Made by a program: the position numbers and the translations under genes. From Inquilinus ginsengisoli_A (GTDB taxonomy: Bacteria; Pseudomonadota; Alphaproteobacteria; DSM-16000; Inquilinaceae): DNA of 64,000 bases. This document shows positions 1 to 8,615 of the stretch, piece by piece; positions within the stretch are counted from its first letter, which is position 1, and every line of letters begins with the position of its first letter. The notes under the pieces are model-generated. The model made no database searches. It was not told the origin of the DNA and saw only the letters and a program-made list of their open reading frames with translations. The DNA lies in NCBI RefSeq assembly GCF_031453975.1, contig NZ_JAVDPW010000007.1:248001-312000 (forward strand). Reading direction: 5' to 3'.

Positions 1-1
1 C

Positions 2-979
2 GAGCAGTGCCGCGGCGGCGACATCGACCAGCGCTGCGACCTGTTCTCCCTGGGTTGCGTGATGTACGAGCTGCTGGCCGGCGAGCGCGCCTTCAGCAGC
101 GTCAACTACACCGACGTCATCTACAAGCTGATCAACGCCCCGCATCCGCCGCTGCAGGACAAGCGCCCCGACCTGCCCGCGGAGCTGGTGCGGATCGTGG
201 ACCGCGCTTTGGCCAAGCGGCCCGAGGATCGCTTCCCCGGCGCGGAGGAGATGGCGGCGGCGCTGCGCGCGCTGTCCGACGCCGGCACCGGCGCCAGCCC
301 GGCATCCCGCCCCCCGGACGCGACGGCGGACGACCACGCCACCATCGTCGTGCCGTCCGCCGGGGCGCCGCGGCCGCGGGCGACCGACTCCCCGCCCTCG
401 ACGATCGGCGATTTCGACGGCCTGGACGAAGCGTCCCTGTCGACGATCGAGCGCAGCCTGGCGCGCCACATCGGCCCGATGGCGCGCTTCCATCTGCGCC
501 GGGCCATGCAGGACGCCCACTCTCCGGATGAACTCCTCCGCCTGCTCGGCGACCTGGTCCCGCAGCCGGAGCTTCGCGAGCGCTTCGTCGAGGAGGCGCT
601 CCAGGTGATCGCGGCGCGGCCCGACCGGAGCCTGCTGCGCGCGCCGGTGCCGGAGATCGCGGAGCCGGGATCCCTGGCGACGACGGGATCTTTGGCCACC
701 GGGTCCCTGGCCATGGGCTCCCTGGTCCCGGGCCAGCCGCGGCCCGGGGTGGCGGCGGTGGAGGCCGTGACCCGCGCCCTGGCCCATTCCATGGGGCCGG
801 TCGCCCGCCACCTGGTGAAGCGCGCGCTGGCGCGCGCCGCGACGCTCGACGAACTGCGGGAGCGGTGCCTGGAGCTGATCGACAACGCCGATGAGCGTGC
901 CCGCTTCCAGAAGCTTCTCGCGGACATGCCCCATCCCGGAACCCTCGCGGTCTCCGTCCGCGACCTGTCGCGCGATTAA
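2..979 (+). CDS. Serine/threonine protein kinase, C-terminal part (5' end outside window)
   Basis: The reading frame is already open at base 2, so the N-terminal ATP-binding lobe lies upstream. The first visible residues (DIDQRCDLFSLGCVMYELLAGERAF) match kinase subdomains IX-X, where the DxxSLG motif anchors the catalytic loop. The lobe ends near residue 100. A Pro/Ala-rich linker follows, then two related ~45-residue helical repeats, one starting LARHIGPMARFHLRRAM and the other LAHSMGPVARHLVKRAL, each ending in an RxxF element; I believe these are DUF8082-type modules seen at the tail of bacterial kinases. Between them is a short tandem run of GSLA units. There is no transmembrane segment in the visible part. 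The vgrG gene starts 97 bp downstream on the same strand, so a role in post-translational control of type VI secretion (PpkA-like) is an inference from context. Confidence 0.85.
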   Translation, partial: EQCRGGDIDQRCDLFSLGCVMYELLAGERAFSSVNYTDVIYKLINAPHPPLQDKRPDLPAELVRIVDRALAKRPEDRFPGAEEMAAALRALSDAGTGASPASRPPDATADDHATIVVPSAGAPRPRATDSPPSTIGDFDGLDEASLSTIERSLARHIGPMARFHLRRAMQDAHSPDELLRLLGDLVPQPELRERFVEEALQVIAARPDRSLLRAPVPEIAEPGSLATTGSLATGSLAMGSLVPGQPRPGVAAVEAVTRALAHSMGPVARHLVKRALARAATLDELRERCLELIDNADERARFQKLLADMPHPGTLAVSVRDLSRD

Positions 980-1076
980 ACCGGTTTCATCCGTAACATT
1001 TCCCCGCCGTCCTGAAATCAAGCGGTAGGCGGGGTCGGCCATCTTCCGGTTCGCATGGGAATCCGAGGGGCGCCGA

Positions 1077-3053
1077 ATGTCATCGAGTGGTCGGAACGAG
1101 CCGTTGTTGCTGCTCACGTCGCCCCTGGGCGACGACACGCTGCCGGTCCAGCAGGGGACTCTGCACGCCATTGCCCTGGAGGCGGTGGAAGAGCTCAGCT
1201 GCCCGTTCGAACTGACCCTGACCGTCGTCTCCAGCGAGCGCAGCATCGACCCGCAGGAGCTGCTCTACCAGCCGGTGGGACTGACCATCCGCAGGCCGCC
1301 CCGGGGGGAGCAGTCGTCAGGCGGCGGCACGGAAAGCGCGGCGACGCAGCGGAACGAGGACCGGTTCTTCAACGGCCTGGTCCGCAGGATGGAATCCATC
1401 GGGCTGCCGCGGCGGGACCGCTGGACCTACCGGCTCGAGGTCGTGCCACGGCTGTGGTTCCTCAGCCAGGTCGAGGACAGCCGCATCTTCCAGAACATGA
1501 ACGCGCAGGAGATCCTGGAGAAGATCTTCAACGAGCACGGCGTCCAGCCGGTCGATTTCCGCATCTACCGCAACAAGCCGGTGCGCGAATACACCACGCA
1601 GTACAACGAGACCGATCTGGCCTTCGCGCAGCGGCTGCTGCAGGAGACCGGCTGGTTCTATTTCTTCGAGCACACCAAGACCACGCACACTCTGGTGATC
1701 ACCGACGGCAACGAGGCGTTCCAGCCGGTGTCGGTGCCGCCGCACTGGGTGATCCACGCCGGCAACAATGTCGACGTGTTCGACCAGTGGGAGGAATCGC
1801 ATGCGACCGCCCATGGCGAGGTCTGGCTGCAGGACTATGATCCGACCAAGCCGACCACCCCGGTGGAGGGGCGGGAGGACACCACCCTGCCGACCGCAGG
1901 CGCCGCCCAGCGCGAGGTCTACAACTGGCCGGCGCTAACCACGGAGAACCAGATCGCGGCCGACCGGGCGAAGTTCCGCATCCAGCATGCCGAGGTCCGG
2001 TCGGCCCTGTGCCACGGCCATGGCAGCGACTACGAATTCTCCCCGGGGCGCCGCTTCACCCTGGCACGGGACCCGTTCACCCAGGCCGAGGGCATCGAAT
2101 ACGCCGTGCAGGCCGTCCGCCACCAGGCCGCCGACGACACCTGGATCGCCGGCGCCGAGAAGGGGCGCTACGAGAACAGCTTCACCTGCTTCCTGCAGAA
2201 GACGCCGTGGCGCGAGGACGCCCGCAACACCCGGCCGGTGATGGCCGGCATCTTTCCCGCCATCGTCCTGGGCGAAGGCGGTGAGGAGATCCACGCCGAC
2301 CCGCTGGGGCGGGTCAAGGTCCGCCTGATGTTCGACCACCGCAAGGACACGGTGGCCGGCATGGCGGTGTGGGTCCGGGTGATCCAGCCCTGGGCGGGCA
2401 ACACCTGGGGCTGGCAGCACCTGCCGCGCGTGGGGACCGAGGCGGCGGTCGCGTTCATGAGCGGCGATCCGGACAATCCGGTGATCGTGGGCGGGGTCTA
2501 CAACGAGGTGATGCAGCCGGTGTTCCCGGTCCCGTCCGAACAGACCAAGAGCGGCATGCGCAGCCGCTCGACCCTGCAGGGCGGCACCCAGGACTATTCC
2601 GAATTCTCGATCGACGACAAGAAGGGCCAGGAGTTGGTCCTGCTGCACGCCCAGAAGGATCACAAGATCGAGGTCGAGCACAACCAGGACGCCACGATCG
2701 GAAACGATCGCACGGTGACCACCCACCGCAACGACAGCCTGACCAGCGAGACCGGCGCCATCACCATCACCGCCGCCGAGTCGATCACCCTCCGCGTCGG
2801 GACCAGCATCATCGAGATGACGCCGGAGTCGATCCTGATCACCGCCACGGAGGTCTCGGTCATCAGCAAGGCCGCCATGACCATCAACGCCGGGGCGGCC
2901 ATGGAGATCGGTGCAGGGGCGGCCATCGAGGTTGCGGCCGGCGCGGCGATGAACTTCTCGGTCGGTGCGGCGTTCATCGTCGAGGCGGCCGTCAACGTCA
3001 CCCTGCTGACGCCGATATTCTTTGCCATGCCTCCGATCCCGCCGGTGGCCTGA
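1077..3053 (+). CDS. vgrG: Type VI secretion system tip protein VgrG
   Basis: 658 residues, the usual size for a VgrG without a large effector extension. It forms the trimeric spike at the tip of the Hcp tube. Residues 1-370 are the gp27-like Vgr region. Near residues 460-475 is the family hallmark FMSGDPDNPVIVGGVYN of the gp5-like OB fold. From about residue 550 to the end the protein is a repetitive beta-helix with NAGAAMEIGAGAAIEV-type short repeats. The end (MPPIPPVA) is short, so any cargo would be bound rather than fused. The start at 1077 is preceded by GAGGGG at a 7-nt spacing. No Hcp, PAAR or sheath gene is visible downstream, so this is an orphan or island-edge vgrG in this window. 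Confidence 0.95.
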   Translation: MSSSGRNEPLLLLTSPLGDDTLPVQQGTLHAIALEAVEELSCPFELTLTVVSSERSIDPQELLYQPVGLTIRRPPRGEQSSGGGTESAATQRNEDRFFNGLVRRMESIGLPRRDRWTYRLEVVPRLWFLSQVEDSRIFQNMNAQEILEKIFNEHGVQPVDFRIYRNKPVREYTTQYNETDLAFAQRLLQETGWFYFFEHTKTTHTLVITDGNEAFQPVSVPPHWVIHAGNNVDVFDQWEESHATAHGEVWLQDYDPTKPTTPVEGREDTTLPTAGAAQREVYNWPALTTENQIAADRAKFRIQHAEVRSALCHGHGSDYEFSPGRRFTLARDPFTQAEGIEYAVQAVRHQAADDTWIAGAEKGRYENSFTCFLQKTPWREDARNTRPVMAGIFPAIVLGEGGEEIHADPLGRVKVRLMFDHRKDTVAGMAVWVRVIQPWAGNTWGWQHLPRVGTEAAVAFMSGDPDNPVIVGGVYNEVMQPVFPVPSEQTKSGMRSRSTLQGGTQDYSEFSIDDKKGQELVLLHAQKDHKIEVEHNQDATIGNDRTVTTHRNDSLTSETGAITITAAESITLRVGTSIIEMTPESILITATEVSVISKAAMTINAGAAMEIGAGAAIEVAAGAAMNFSVGAAFIVEAAVNVTLLTPIFFAMPPIPPVA

Positions 3054-3070
3054 CGCCAAGCACGCCGAGG

Positions 3071-3131
3071 AAAGGGAACGGATGCAAACACCAGGGGCGG
3101 GACGATGCATCGGCACCGGTCCCGCCCTTGA
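3071..3131. repeat. ~60-bp intergenic repeat, copy 1 (downstream of the RTX gene)
   Basis: It contains GGAACGGATGCAAAC, then a GGGCGGGAC...GTCCCGCCC inverted repeat around GATGCATCGGCACCG. A related block in the same orientation is at 5450-5507. The inverted repeat could also act as a terminator between the convergent vgrG and RTX genes. Confidence 0.6.
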
Positions 3132-3204
3132 TGCTTCGTATGGCCAACCGCCCCGCGCCAACCCCACCTTGCGGATCGCAGGGTGGGGCCGCGGGGTCAG
3201 AGAG

Positions 3205-5244
3205 TTAGAGAACGAAGTCGCTGGCGGTCAGGGTGTGGTCGGACAGGACGGTGATGGCGAAGTCGGCGACCTTGTCGCCATTGGTGTCGCCGAAGACGCC
3301 CTGATAGCCGTTCGGCAACTGGAGGATCCGGAGCTCGCCGGCCGTGCCGGTGAAAGCGCCGGTGCCGAGGGTGAAGGCGCCGTCGCCGGCCCCCGCGCCA
3401 TTGGCATCGATCGGCGACAGGTCGATCTTGTCGCCGGTGGAGAAGTCCTCGATCACGTCGCGGCCGGATCCCGCCACGGTGCTGTCGCTGACGGCGTTGT
3501 AGACGAAGGTGTCGTTGCCGGCGCCGCCCTGGAAGGTGTCGGCCCCGCCGCTGCCGGTGAGGACGTCGTCCCCGCCCCGGCCCCACAGCCGGTTCGCACT
3601 GTCGTCCCCGGTCAGGACGTCGTTGAAGGCCGAGCCGCTGACCTGTTCGATGCCGGCCAGGGTGTCGCCGGCGGCATCGCCGCCGGACACGGCGCCGGTC
3701 GCCAGGTTGACGTTGACCGCCGCGGAGCTGCTGGAATAGGCCGCGACATCGATGCCGTCGCCGCCGTCGAGATGGTCGGCGCCGACGCCGCCGGTCAGGA
3801 CGTCGTTGAAGTTGTTGCCGTTCAGGGTGTCGTCGCCGGCGCCGCCATAGACGACGTCGTTGCCGTCGCCGCCGTTGACCGTGTCGTTGTCGTCGCCGCC
3901 GTCGATGGAGTCGTTGCCGGTGCCGCCGGTGATGGTGTCGGTGCCGGCGGCACCGACGAGACGGTCGTCGCCGTCGCCGCCGTCGATGATGTCGTTGCCG
4001 GCCTCACCATTCAGGGCATCGTTGCCGCCATTCCCGTTGAGCGTGTCGTCGCCGAGTTCGCCGCCCAGGACGTTGGCGTTGTTGTCGCCGGTCAGGACGT
4101 CGTTGTGGCTCGACCCGTACAGGTTCTCGATGTTGGCCAGCGTGTCGCCGGCGGCGTCGCCGCCGGTGTTGACGTTGGTCAGCAGGTCGACATTCACGCC
4201 GGCCGCCGAGCCCTGGTAGTTGGCGACGTCCGATCCGGCGCCGCCATCGATGGCATCGGCCCCGGCCCCGCCGCGAAGCGTGTCGTTGCCGTCGAGGCCG
4301 AGGATGATGTTGTCCGATGCGTCCCCGAACAGGTGGTCGACGAACGCCGTGCCGGTCAGATTCTCGATGCCGGTCAGCGTGTCGCCCTGGGCGTCGCCGC
4401 CGGTGCCGGTGCCGGCGATCAGGTCGACGGTCACGCCGGCGCCCGAGCCGGAATAGTCGGCCGTATCGACGCCGCCATTGCCGGTGATGACGTCGGCCCC
4501 AGCGCCGCCGATGAGGGTGTCGTTGCCGGCCGAGCCGATGAGGGTGTCGTCGCCGGCCGACCCGATCACGCGCTCGATGCCGGTCAGGGTGTCGCCCTGG
4601 GCGTCGCCGCCGCTGCCGGTGCCTGTGGTCAGGTTGACGGTGACCGGCGCGGCGGAGCCGGAATAATCCGCGGTGTCGTTGGTGCCGGCGCCGCCCTGCA
4701 GCGAATCGGCCCCGCCGCCGCCGATCAGGGTGTCGTCCCCGGCGCCGCCGAGGAGGATGTCATTGCCGCCCTGGCCATTCAGCGTGTCGTCGCCGCCCTG
4801 GCCGTTCATGGTGTTGGCGGCCGCGCTGCCGGTGAGGCTGTCGCCACCGGTGTTGGAGCCGATCAGGTTCACGATGCCGACCAGCCAGTCGCCCTGGGCG
4901 TCGCCGCCGAAGCCCTGGGAGGCGCCGGTCAACTGGATGTTGAGGCCGAGGATCGGGAGGGTGAGGCTGAGCAGCACCGAAAGGTCGATGGTCACGCCGT
5001 CGACGGAGGTGGTGTAGTCCGCCGCGTCGATGCCCGACAGGGTGATGATGCCGGCGGCGTTCAGCAGGCCGCCGATGATGACGTCCGCCCCAGCGCCGCC
5101 CCGGATCACGTCATCGCCGGACCAGCCGATCGCGATGTCGTCGCCGCCCAGCGCATCGATGAAGTCGTTGCCGATGCCCTGGATGGGGCCGATGATAAGA
5201 TCCGGAAGGATTTCCGCACCATTGGTGCCGGTAAACGTGGCCAC
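3205..5244 (-). CDS. RTX calcium-binding repeat protein, type I secreted
   Basis: 679 residues from a GTG start at 5244. That start gives the typical RTX opening VATFTGTNGAEIL and has GAGG 8 nt upstream; an in-frame ATG at 5283 is less likely. Most of the protein is glycine/aspartate nonapeptide repeats (GGxGxDxLxG) that bind calcium and fold after export. These alternate with about five copies of a longer unit containing ADYSGS, a GGDAQGDTL or GGDAAGDTL segment and IENL/IERV. The C-terminal ~100 residues (PNGYQGVFGDTNGDKVADFAI, ending TASDFVL) match the serralysin-type C-terminal secretion region recognised by type I exporters. There is no signal peptide and no recognisable enzymatic domain, so it may be a surface or matrix protein. 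It is convergent with vgrG, and no ABC/MFP exporter genes lie nearby. Confidence 0.9.
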   Translation of the reverse strand: MATFTGTNGAEILPDLIIGPIQGIGNDFIDALGGDDIAIGWSGDDVIRGGAGADVIIGGLLNAAGIITLSGIDAADYTTSVDGVTIDLSVLLSLTLPILGLNIQLTGASQGFGGDAQGDWLVGIVNLIGSNTGGDSLTGSAAANTMNGQGGDDTLNGQGGNDILLGGAGDDTLIGGGGADSLQGGAGTNDTADYSGSAAPVTVNLTTGTGSGGDAQGDTLTGIERVIGSAGDDTLIGSAGNDTLIGGAGADVITGNGGVDTADYSGSGAGVTVDLIAGTGTGGDAQGDTLTGIENLTGTAFVDHLFGDASDNIILGLDGNDTLRGGAGADAIDGGAGSDVANYQGSAAGVNVDLLTNVNTGGDAAGDTLANIENLYGSSHNDVLTGDNNANVLGGELGDDTLNGNGGNDALNGEAGNDIIDGGDGDDRLVGAAGTDTITGGTGNDSIDGGDDNDTVNGGDGNDVVYGGAGDDTLNGNNFNDVLTGGVGADHLDGGDGIDVAAYSSSSAAVNVNLATGAVSGGDAAGDTLAGIEQVSGSAFNDVLTGDDSANRLWGRGGDDVLTGSGGADTFQGGAGNDTFVYNAVSDSTVAGSGRDVIEDFSTGDKIDLSPIDANGAGAGDGAFTLGTGAFTGTAGELRILQLPNGYQGVFGDTNGDKVADFAITVLSDHTLTASDFVL

Positions 5245-5449
5245 GATCGAAACCTCATTAAATGTGAGACGAGCTGAATGCACTTATGGTGCATTACAAT
5301 TGAAATAGATCAACCAAAAATTACCCGGATGGGGGTCTTTACAAACCTTCCATTTTGGGTATGGCCGGCTCTGGTCGCCCCGCCAAGGCGTCGGCGCCCC
5401 ATACTCGCTCGGCAAATGATGTAAGGCAGGAATGCCGCGAAGCGCCGGC
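5245..5449 (-). promoter_or_regulatory. AT-rich leader upstream of the RTX gene
   Basis: Bases 5250-5360 are clearly AT-richer than the surroundings, which fits a promoter and 5' leader for the RTX gene on the minus strand. A TGTAAT -10-like hexamer can be picked out but its -35 partner is poor, so no exact promoter is claimed. The remainder up to the repeat at 5450 holds no gene I can support. Confidence 0.35.
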
Positions 5450-5507
5450 AAAGGAACGGATGCAAACGAAAAGGGCCGGAAGATGCGTCGGCACCGTCCA
5501 GCCCTCG
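5450..5507. repeat. ~60-bp intergenic repeat, copy 2 (upstream of the RTX gene)
   Basis: It shares GGAACGGATGCAAAC, GGGC-GGA-GATGC and TCGGCACCG in the same order and orientation as 3071-3131. The two copies bracket the RTX gene. Confidence 0.6.
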
Positions 5508-5555
5508 AAGCCTTGTCTCGCAAGGGAGAACCGCAGCGCTCCGCGGTTCGAATCT

Positions 5556-5630
5556 TGGTAGCTGGGGAGGGATTTGAACCCCCGACCAAGGGATTATGAT
5601 TCCCCTGCTCTACCACTGAGCTACCCAGCC
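5556..5630 (-). tRNA. tRNA-Met (anticodon CAT), elongator type
   Basis: The minus strand folds into a complete cloverleaf. The acceptor stem GGCTGGG pairs with CCCAGCT (one G-U at the end) and is followed by A73 and an encoded CCA. The D arm is GCTCAGTGGTAGAGC. The anticodon stem GGGGA/TCCCT encloses loop ATCATAA with anticodon CAT. The T arm is CGGGGGTTCAAATCCCTCC. The body resembles the elongator Met tRNA of alphaproteobacteria rather than initiator or Ile2 tRNA, but CAT alone does not exclude tRNA-Ile2. Confidence 0.9.
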
Positions 5631-5802
5631 ATCGGGGCCGAGCGTATACGCGGCCGGCGCCGCTGCTGTCAAGCCGTGGGGCGCCTCCGTCGGCCTCCTT
5701 TCTTGCACCCTCGACGGACGGTCACGCTGCCGCCACAGTGTCGCGCTTCCTGGAGGCCCGGCCTGCTTGCGGTGCCGGCGCCGCTTCCGCTACCAAGGCT
5801 GC

Positions 5803-7245
5803 ATGACCGCGATGCGCTTCTCCCTCGCCCGATCCGCTGCGGCCTTGGCCTCGGCGCTGGCCGTTTCCGCAGCCCTGGCCGCCGCCCCGGCCTTCGCCCA
5901 GACCTCCGCCTCGCCGCTGCAGGCCGCGCCCGCGCCGCTGCCGGCCGATTTCCGGATCGCGCCCAAGGCCGAGAGCTTCACCCTGGACAACGGGCTGCAG
6001 GTCATCGTCATCCCGTCCGGCTCCGCCCCGGTGGTGACGCAGATGGTGTGGTACCGCGTCGGCGCGGCGGACGAGGCGCCGGGCCAGTCCGGCATCGCCC
6101 ATTTCCTCGAACACCTGATGTTCCACGGCACCACGTCCAAACCCCGCGGCTATTCGCAGGAGCTGGCGGCGCTGGGCGGGGTCGAGAACGCCTTCACCAC
6201 CGCCGACTACACCGCCTACTTCCAGTCGGTGGCCAAGCAGAACCTGCCCTGGGTGATGCGCTACGAGGCCGACCGGATGCAGAACCTCGTGCTTGAGGAG
6301 AAGCGGGTCAATGCCGAGCGCGACGTGGTGCTGGAAGAGCGGCGGATGCGGATCGAGAACGAGCCGTCGTCCCGGCTGGCCGAGGCGATGAACGCCATCC
6401 TCTACCTCAACCACCCCTACCGGGCGCCGGTGATCGGCTGGCCGGAGGAGATCCAGGCGCTGCGGCGCGAGACTGCGATCGCCTTCTACGACCGCTTCTA
6501 CACCCCGAACAACGCCACTGTGGTGATCGCCGGCGACGTCCAGCCGGCGGCGGTGCGCAAGCTGGCCGAGGAGATCTACGGCCCCGTCCGCCGCCGGGCC
6601 GACCCGCCGCCGCGGCTGCGCCCGCAGGAGCCGCAGCCGCCGGCGCCGCGCCGGATCGAGCTGGCCGACGCCCGTGCCGGACAGCCCTATCTGCGCCGCG
6701 ACTACCTGGCCCCCTCCGGCGTCTCCGGCAAGCCCGGGGAGGCCGCGGCGCTGCAGGTGCTGTCGGCGGTGCTGTCGGGCGAGACCGGGCGGCTGTACCG
6801 CGCCCTGGTGACCGACCACAGCATGGCGGCGATGGCCGGCGCCTCCTACGACCCCGACATGCTCGACTACAGCGCCTTCGCCGTCTACGCGGTGCCGCGC
6901 GCCGGGGTGACGATGACGGATCTGGAAACCGCGATGGATGCGGTGCTGGCCGACATCCGCGACGGCACGGTGCCGGAGGAGGAGCTGGCCCGCGCCAAGC
7001 GCCGCCTGCTGGCCGGCGCGGTCTACGGCCAGGACGACCCGGGGACCCTGGCGCGGGCCTTCGGCGAGGCCGCGGCGCTGGGCCGCCCGATCTCCGAGGT
7101 GCAGGACTGGCCCGGGCGGATCGCCGCGGTCCAGGCCGCCGACGTGCAGAAGGTCGCGCGCACCTACCTGCAGCCGCCGCGCTCCGTCACCGGCATCCTG
7201 ACCACCGCCCCGGCCCCGGCCGCGGGCGAGGCGAAGCAGCCCTGA
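5803..7245 (+). CDS. M16 family zinc metallopeptidase (active subunit)
   Basis: About 480 residues with an N-terminal Sec signal peptide ending APAFAQ, so it is periplasmic. The inverted zinc motif HxxEH is present as HFLEH in GIAHFLEHLMFHGT, near residue 100, with the downstream glutamate in the ADRMQNLVLEEKRVNAERDVVLEE region. This is the catalytic member of a pitrilysin/PqqF-like pair. ATG 5803 (AAGG 4 nt upstream) or ATG 5812 are both plausible starts; an upstream TTG at 5767 is unlikely because it would add residues before the signal peptide. The partner gene begins 22 bp downstream and the two are surely co-transcribed. Confidence 0.93.
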   Translation: MTAMRFSLARSAAALASALAVSAALAAAPAFAQTSASPLQAAPAPLPADFRIAPKAESFTLDNGLQVIVIPSGSAPVVTQMVWYRVGAADEAPGQSGIAHFLEHLMFHGTTSKPRGYSQELAALGGVENAFTTADYTAYFQSVAKQNLPWVMRYEADRMQNLVLEEKRVNAERDVVLEERRMRIENEPSSRLAEAMNAILYLNHPYRAPVIGWPEEIQALRRETAIAFYDRFYTPNNATVVIAGDVQPAAVRKLAEEIYGPVRRRADPPPRLRPQEPQPPAPRRIELADARAGQPYLRRDYLAPSGVSGKPGEAAALQVLSAVLSGETGRLYRALVTDHSMAAMAGASYDPDMLDYSAFAVYAVPRAGVTMTDLETAMDAVLADIRDGTVPEEELARAKRRLLAGAVYGQDDPGTLARAFGEAAALGRPISEVQDWPGRIAAVQAADVQKVARTYLQPPRSVTGILTTAPAPAAGEAKQP

Positions 7246-7267
7246 AGCGCCAGCGAGGACGATACCG

Positions 7268-8587
7268 ATGAAGCCGATCTTCGCCCACCCGCTGCGCGCC
7301 GCCCTGGCCGCATTCGGGTTCCTGCTCGCCGCCGCTTCCCCCGCCGCCGCGACCACCATCGACAAGGTGGTCAGCCCCGGCGGGATCGAGGCCTGGCTGG
7401 TGGAGGACCACACCGTCCCGGTCATCACCCTGTCTTTCGCCATGGCCGGCGGGTCCGCCCAGGACCCCGACGACAAGCTCGGCCTGGCCTCGCTGCTCAG
7501 CGACATGCTGACGGAAGGGGCAGGGCCCTATGACGCCGCCGGGCTGAAGGCGGTGCTGGCCGACCGCTCGATCCAGCTCGGCTTCGGCAGCTCGCAGGAT
7601 TATTTCACCGGCCGGCTGAAGACGCTCAGCACCGAACGCGACGCGGCCTTCGAGCTGCTGCGCCTGACCCTGGCCGAGCCGCGGCTCGACTCCGCCGACC
7701 TCGACCGGATCAAGGCCGGGCGGCTGGCCGACCTGAACTTCCAGGAGAACGACCCCGGCACCATCGCCGACGACCGCTGGTCGGCCGCTGCCTTCCCCGG
7801 CCATCCCTATGGCCGCCCGACCATCGGCACCAAGGCGACGGTCGCCCCGATCGGGCCGGACGACCTGCGCGGCGCCCAGCGTCGGCTGATCGCCCGCGAC
7901 GGGCTGCGGCTGGCGGTGGTCGGCGACATCGACGCCGCGACGCTGGGGCCGGCGCTCGACCGCATCTTCGGCGACCTGCCGGCGACCAGCACCCTCCGCG
8001 ACGTGCCGGAGATCCAGGCCGTCGCCGCCGGTCAGACGGCGGCGGCGATGCCGGTGTCGCAGGCGGTGATCCAGCTCGGCTACGCCGCGCCCCGCCGCGA
8101 CGATCCCGCCTATTTCCCGTCGATCGTGATGAACCACATCCTCGGCGGGTCGACCTTCACCTCGCGGCTGTACACCGCGGTGCGCGAGCAACGGGGCCTG
8201 GCCTATTCGGTCGACAGCAACCTGATCCAGCTGCGGCGCAGCGGCGTCCTGGTCATCACCGCCGGCACCCAGGCGGCGCGGGCGGGGGAGAGCCTGAAGG
8301 TGATCCGCGACGAGATCGCCCGGCTGGCGAAGGACGGCCCGACCGCGCAGGAGGTGGCCGAGGCCAAGAGCTACCTGATCGGCAGCTACCCGCTCGGCTT
8401 CGCCTCCTTCGACGCCCTCGCCAGCTACGTGCTGCAGCTGCAGCTGGCCGGGCGTGGCCGCGACTTCATCGAACGCTATCCCGGGCTGATCGAGGCGGTG
8501 ACGGCGGACCAGGTCAAGGCCGCCGCCGCGAAGATCCTCGAGGTCAAGGACCCGACCGCGATCGTGGTCGGCGGCCCGGCGGGCTGA
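7268..8587 (+). CDS. M16 family peptidase-like protein (non-catalytic partner)
   Basis: 439 residues with a signal peptide ending AAAT. It has the M16 fold, including the R/Y-containing C-lobe signature (SRLYTAVREQRGLAYSV near residue 300), but the HxxEH zinc motif is absent: the corresponding region reads ASLLSDMLTEGAG. Such degenerate partners form a closed chamber with the catalytic subunit, as in mitochondrial MPP-alpha/beta and bacterial paired M16 proteins. It follows the active subunit by 22 bp in the same operon. Confidence 0.92.
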   Translation: MKPIFAHPLRAALAAFGFLLAAASPAAATTIDKVVSPGGIEAWLVEDHTVPVITLSFAMAGGSAQDPDDKLGLASLLSDMLTEGAGPYDAAGLKAVLADRSIQLGFGSSQDYFTGRLKTLSTERDAAFELLRLTLAEPRLDSADLDRIKAGRLADLNFQENDPGTIADDRWSAAAFPGHPYGRPTIGTKATVAPIGPDDLRGAQRRLIARDGLRLAVVGDIDAATLGPALDRIFGDLPATSTLRDVPEIQAVAAGQTAAAMPVSQAVIQLGYAAPRRDDPAYFPSIVMNHILGGSTFTSRLYTAVREQRGLAYSVDSNLIQLRRSGVLVITAGTQAARAGESLKVIRDEIARLAKDGPTAQEVAEAKSYLIGSYPLGFASFDALASYVLQLQLAGRGRDFIERYPGLIEAVTADQVKAAAAKILEVKDPTAIVVGGPAG

Positions 8588-8615
8588 CATCGCCGCCACA
8601 GAGGGGGACCATCCC

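Noticed and set aside
1002..1034. CCCCGCC...GGCGGGG inverted repeat after the kinase gene
   Set aside because: Only 7 bp with a long loop and no T-run; expected by chance at this GC content.
3205..5244. Regular repeats read as a CRISPR array
   Set aside because: The periodicity is codon-level Gly/Asp nonapeptides in one open frame, without unique spacers of constant length.
3022..5277. 751-codon plus-strand open frame over the RTX gene
   Set aside because: A mirror of the repetitive RTX codons (endless VVA/GAG patterns); the minus-strand RTX reading has clear motifs.
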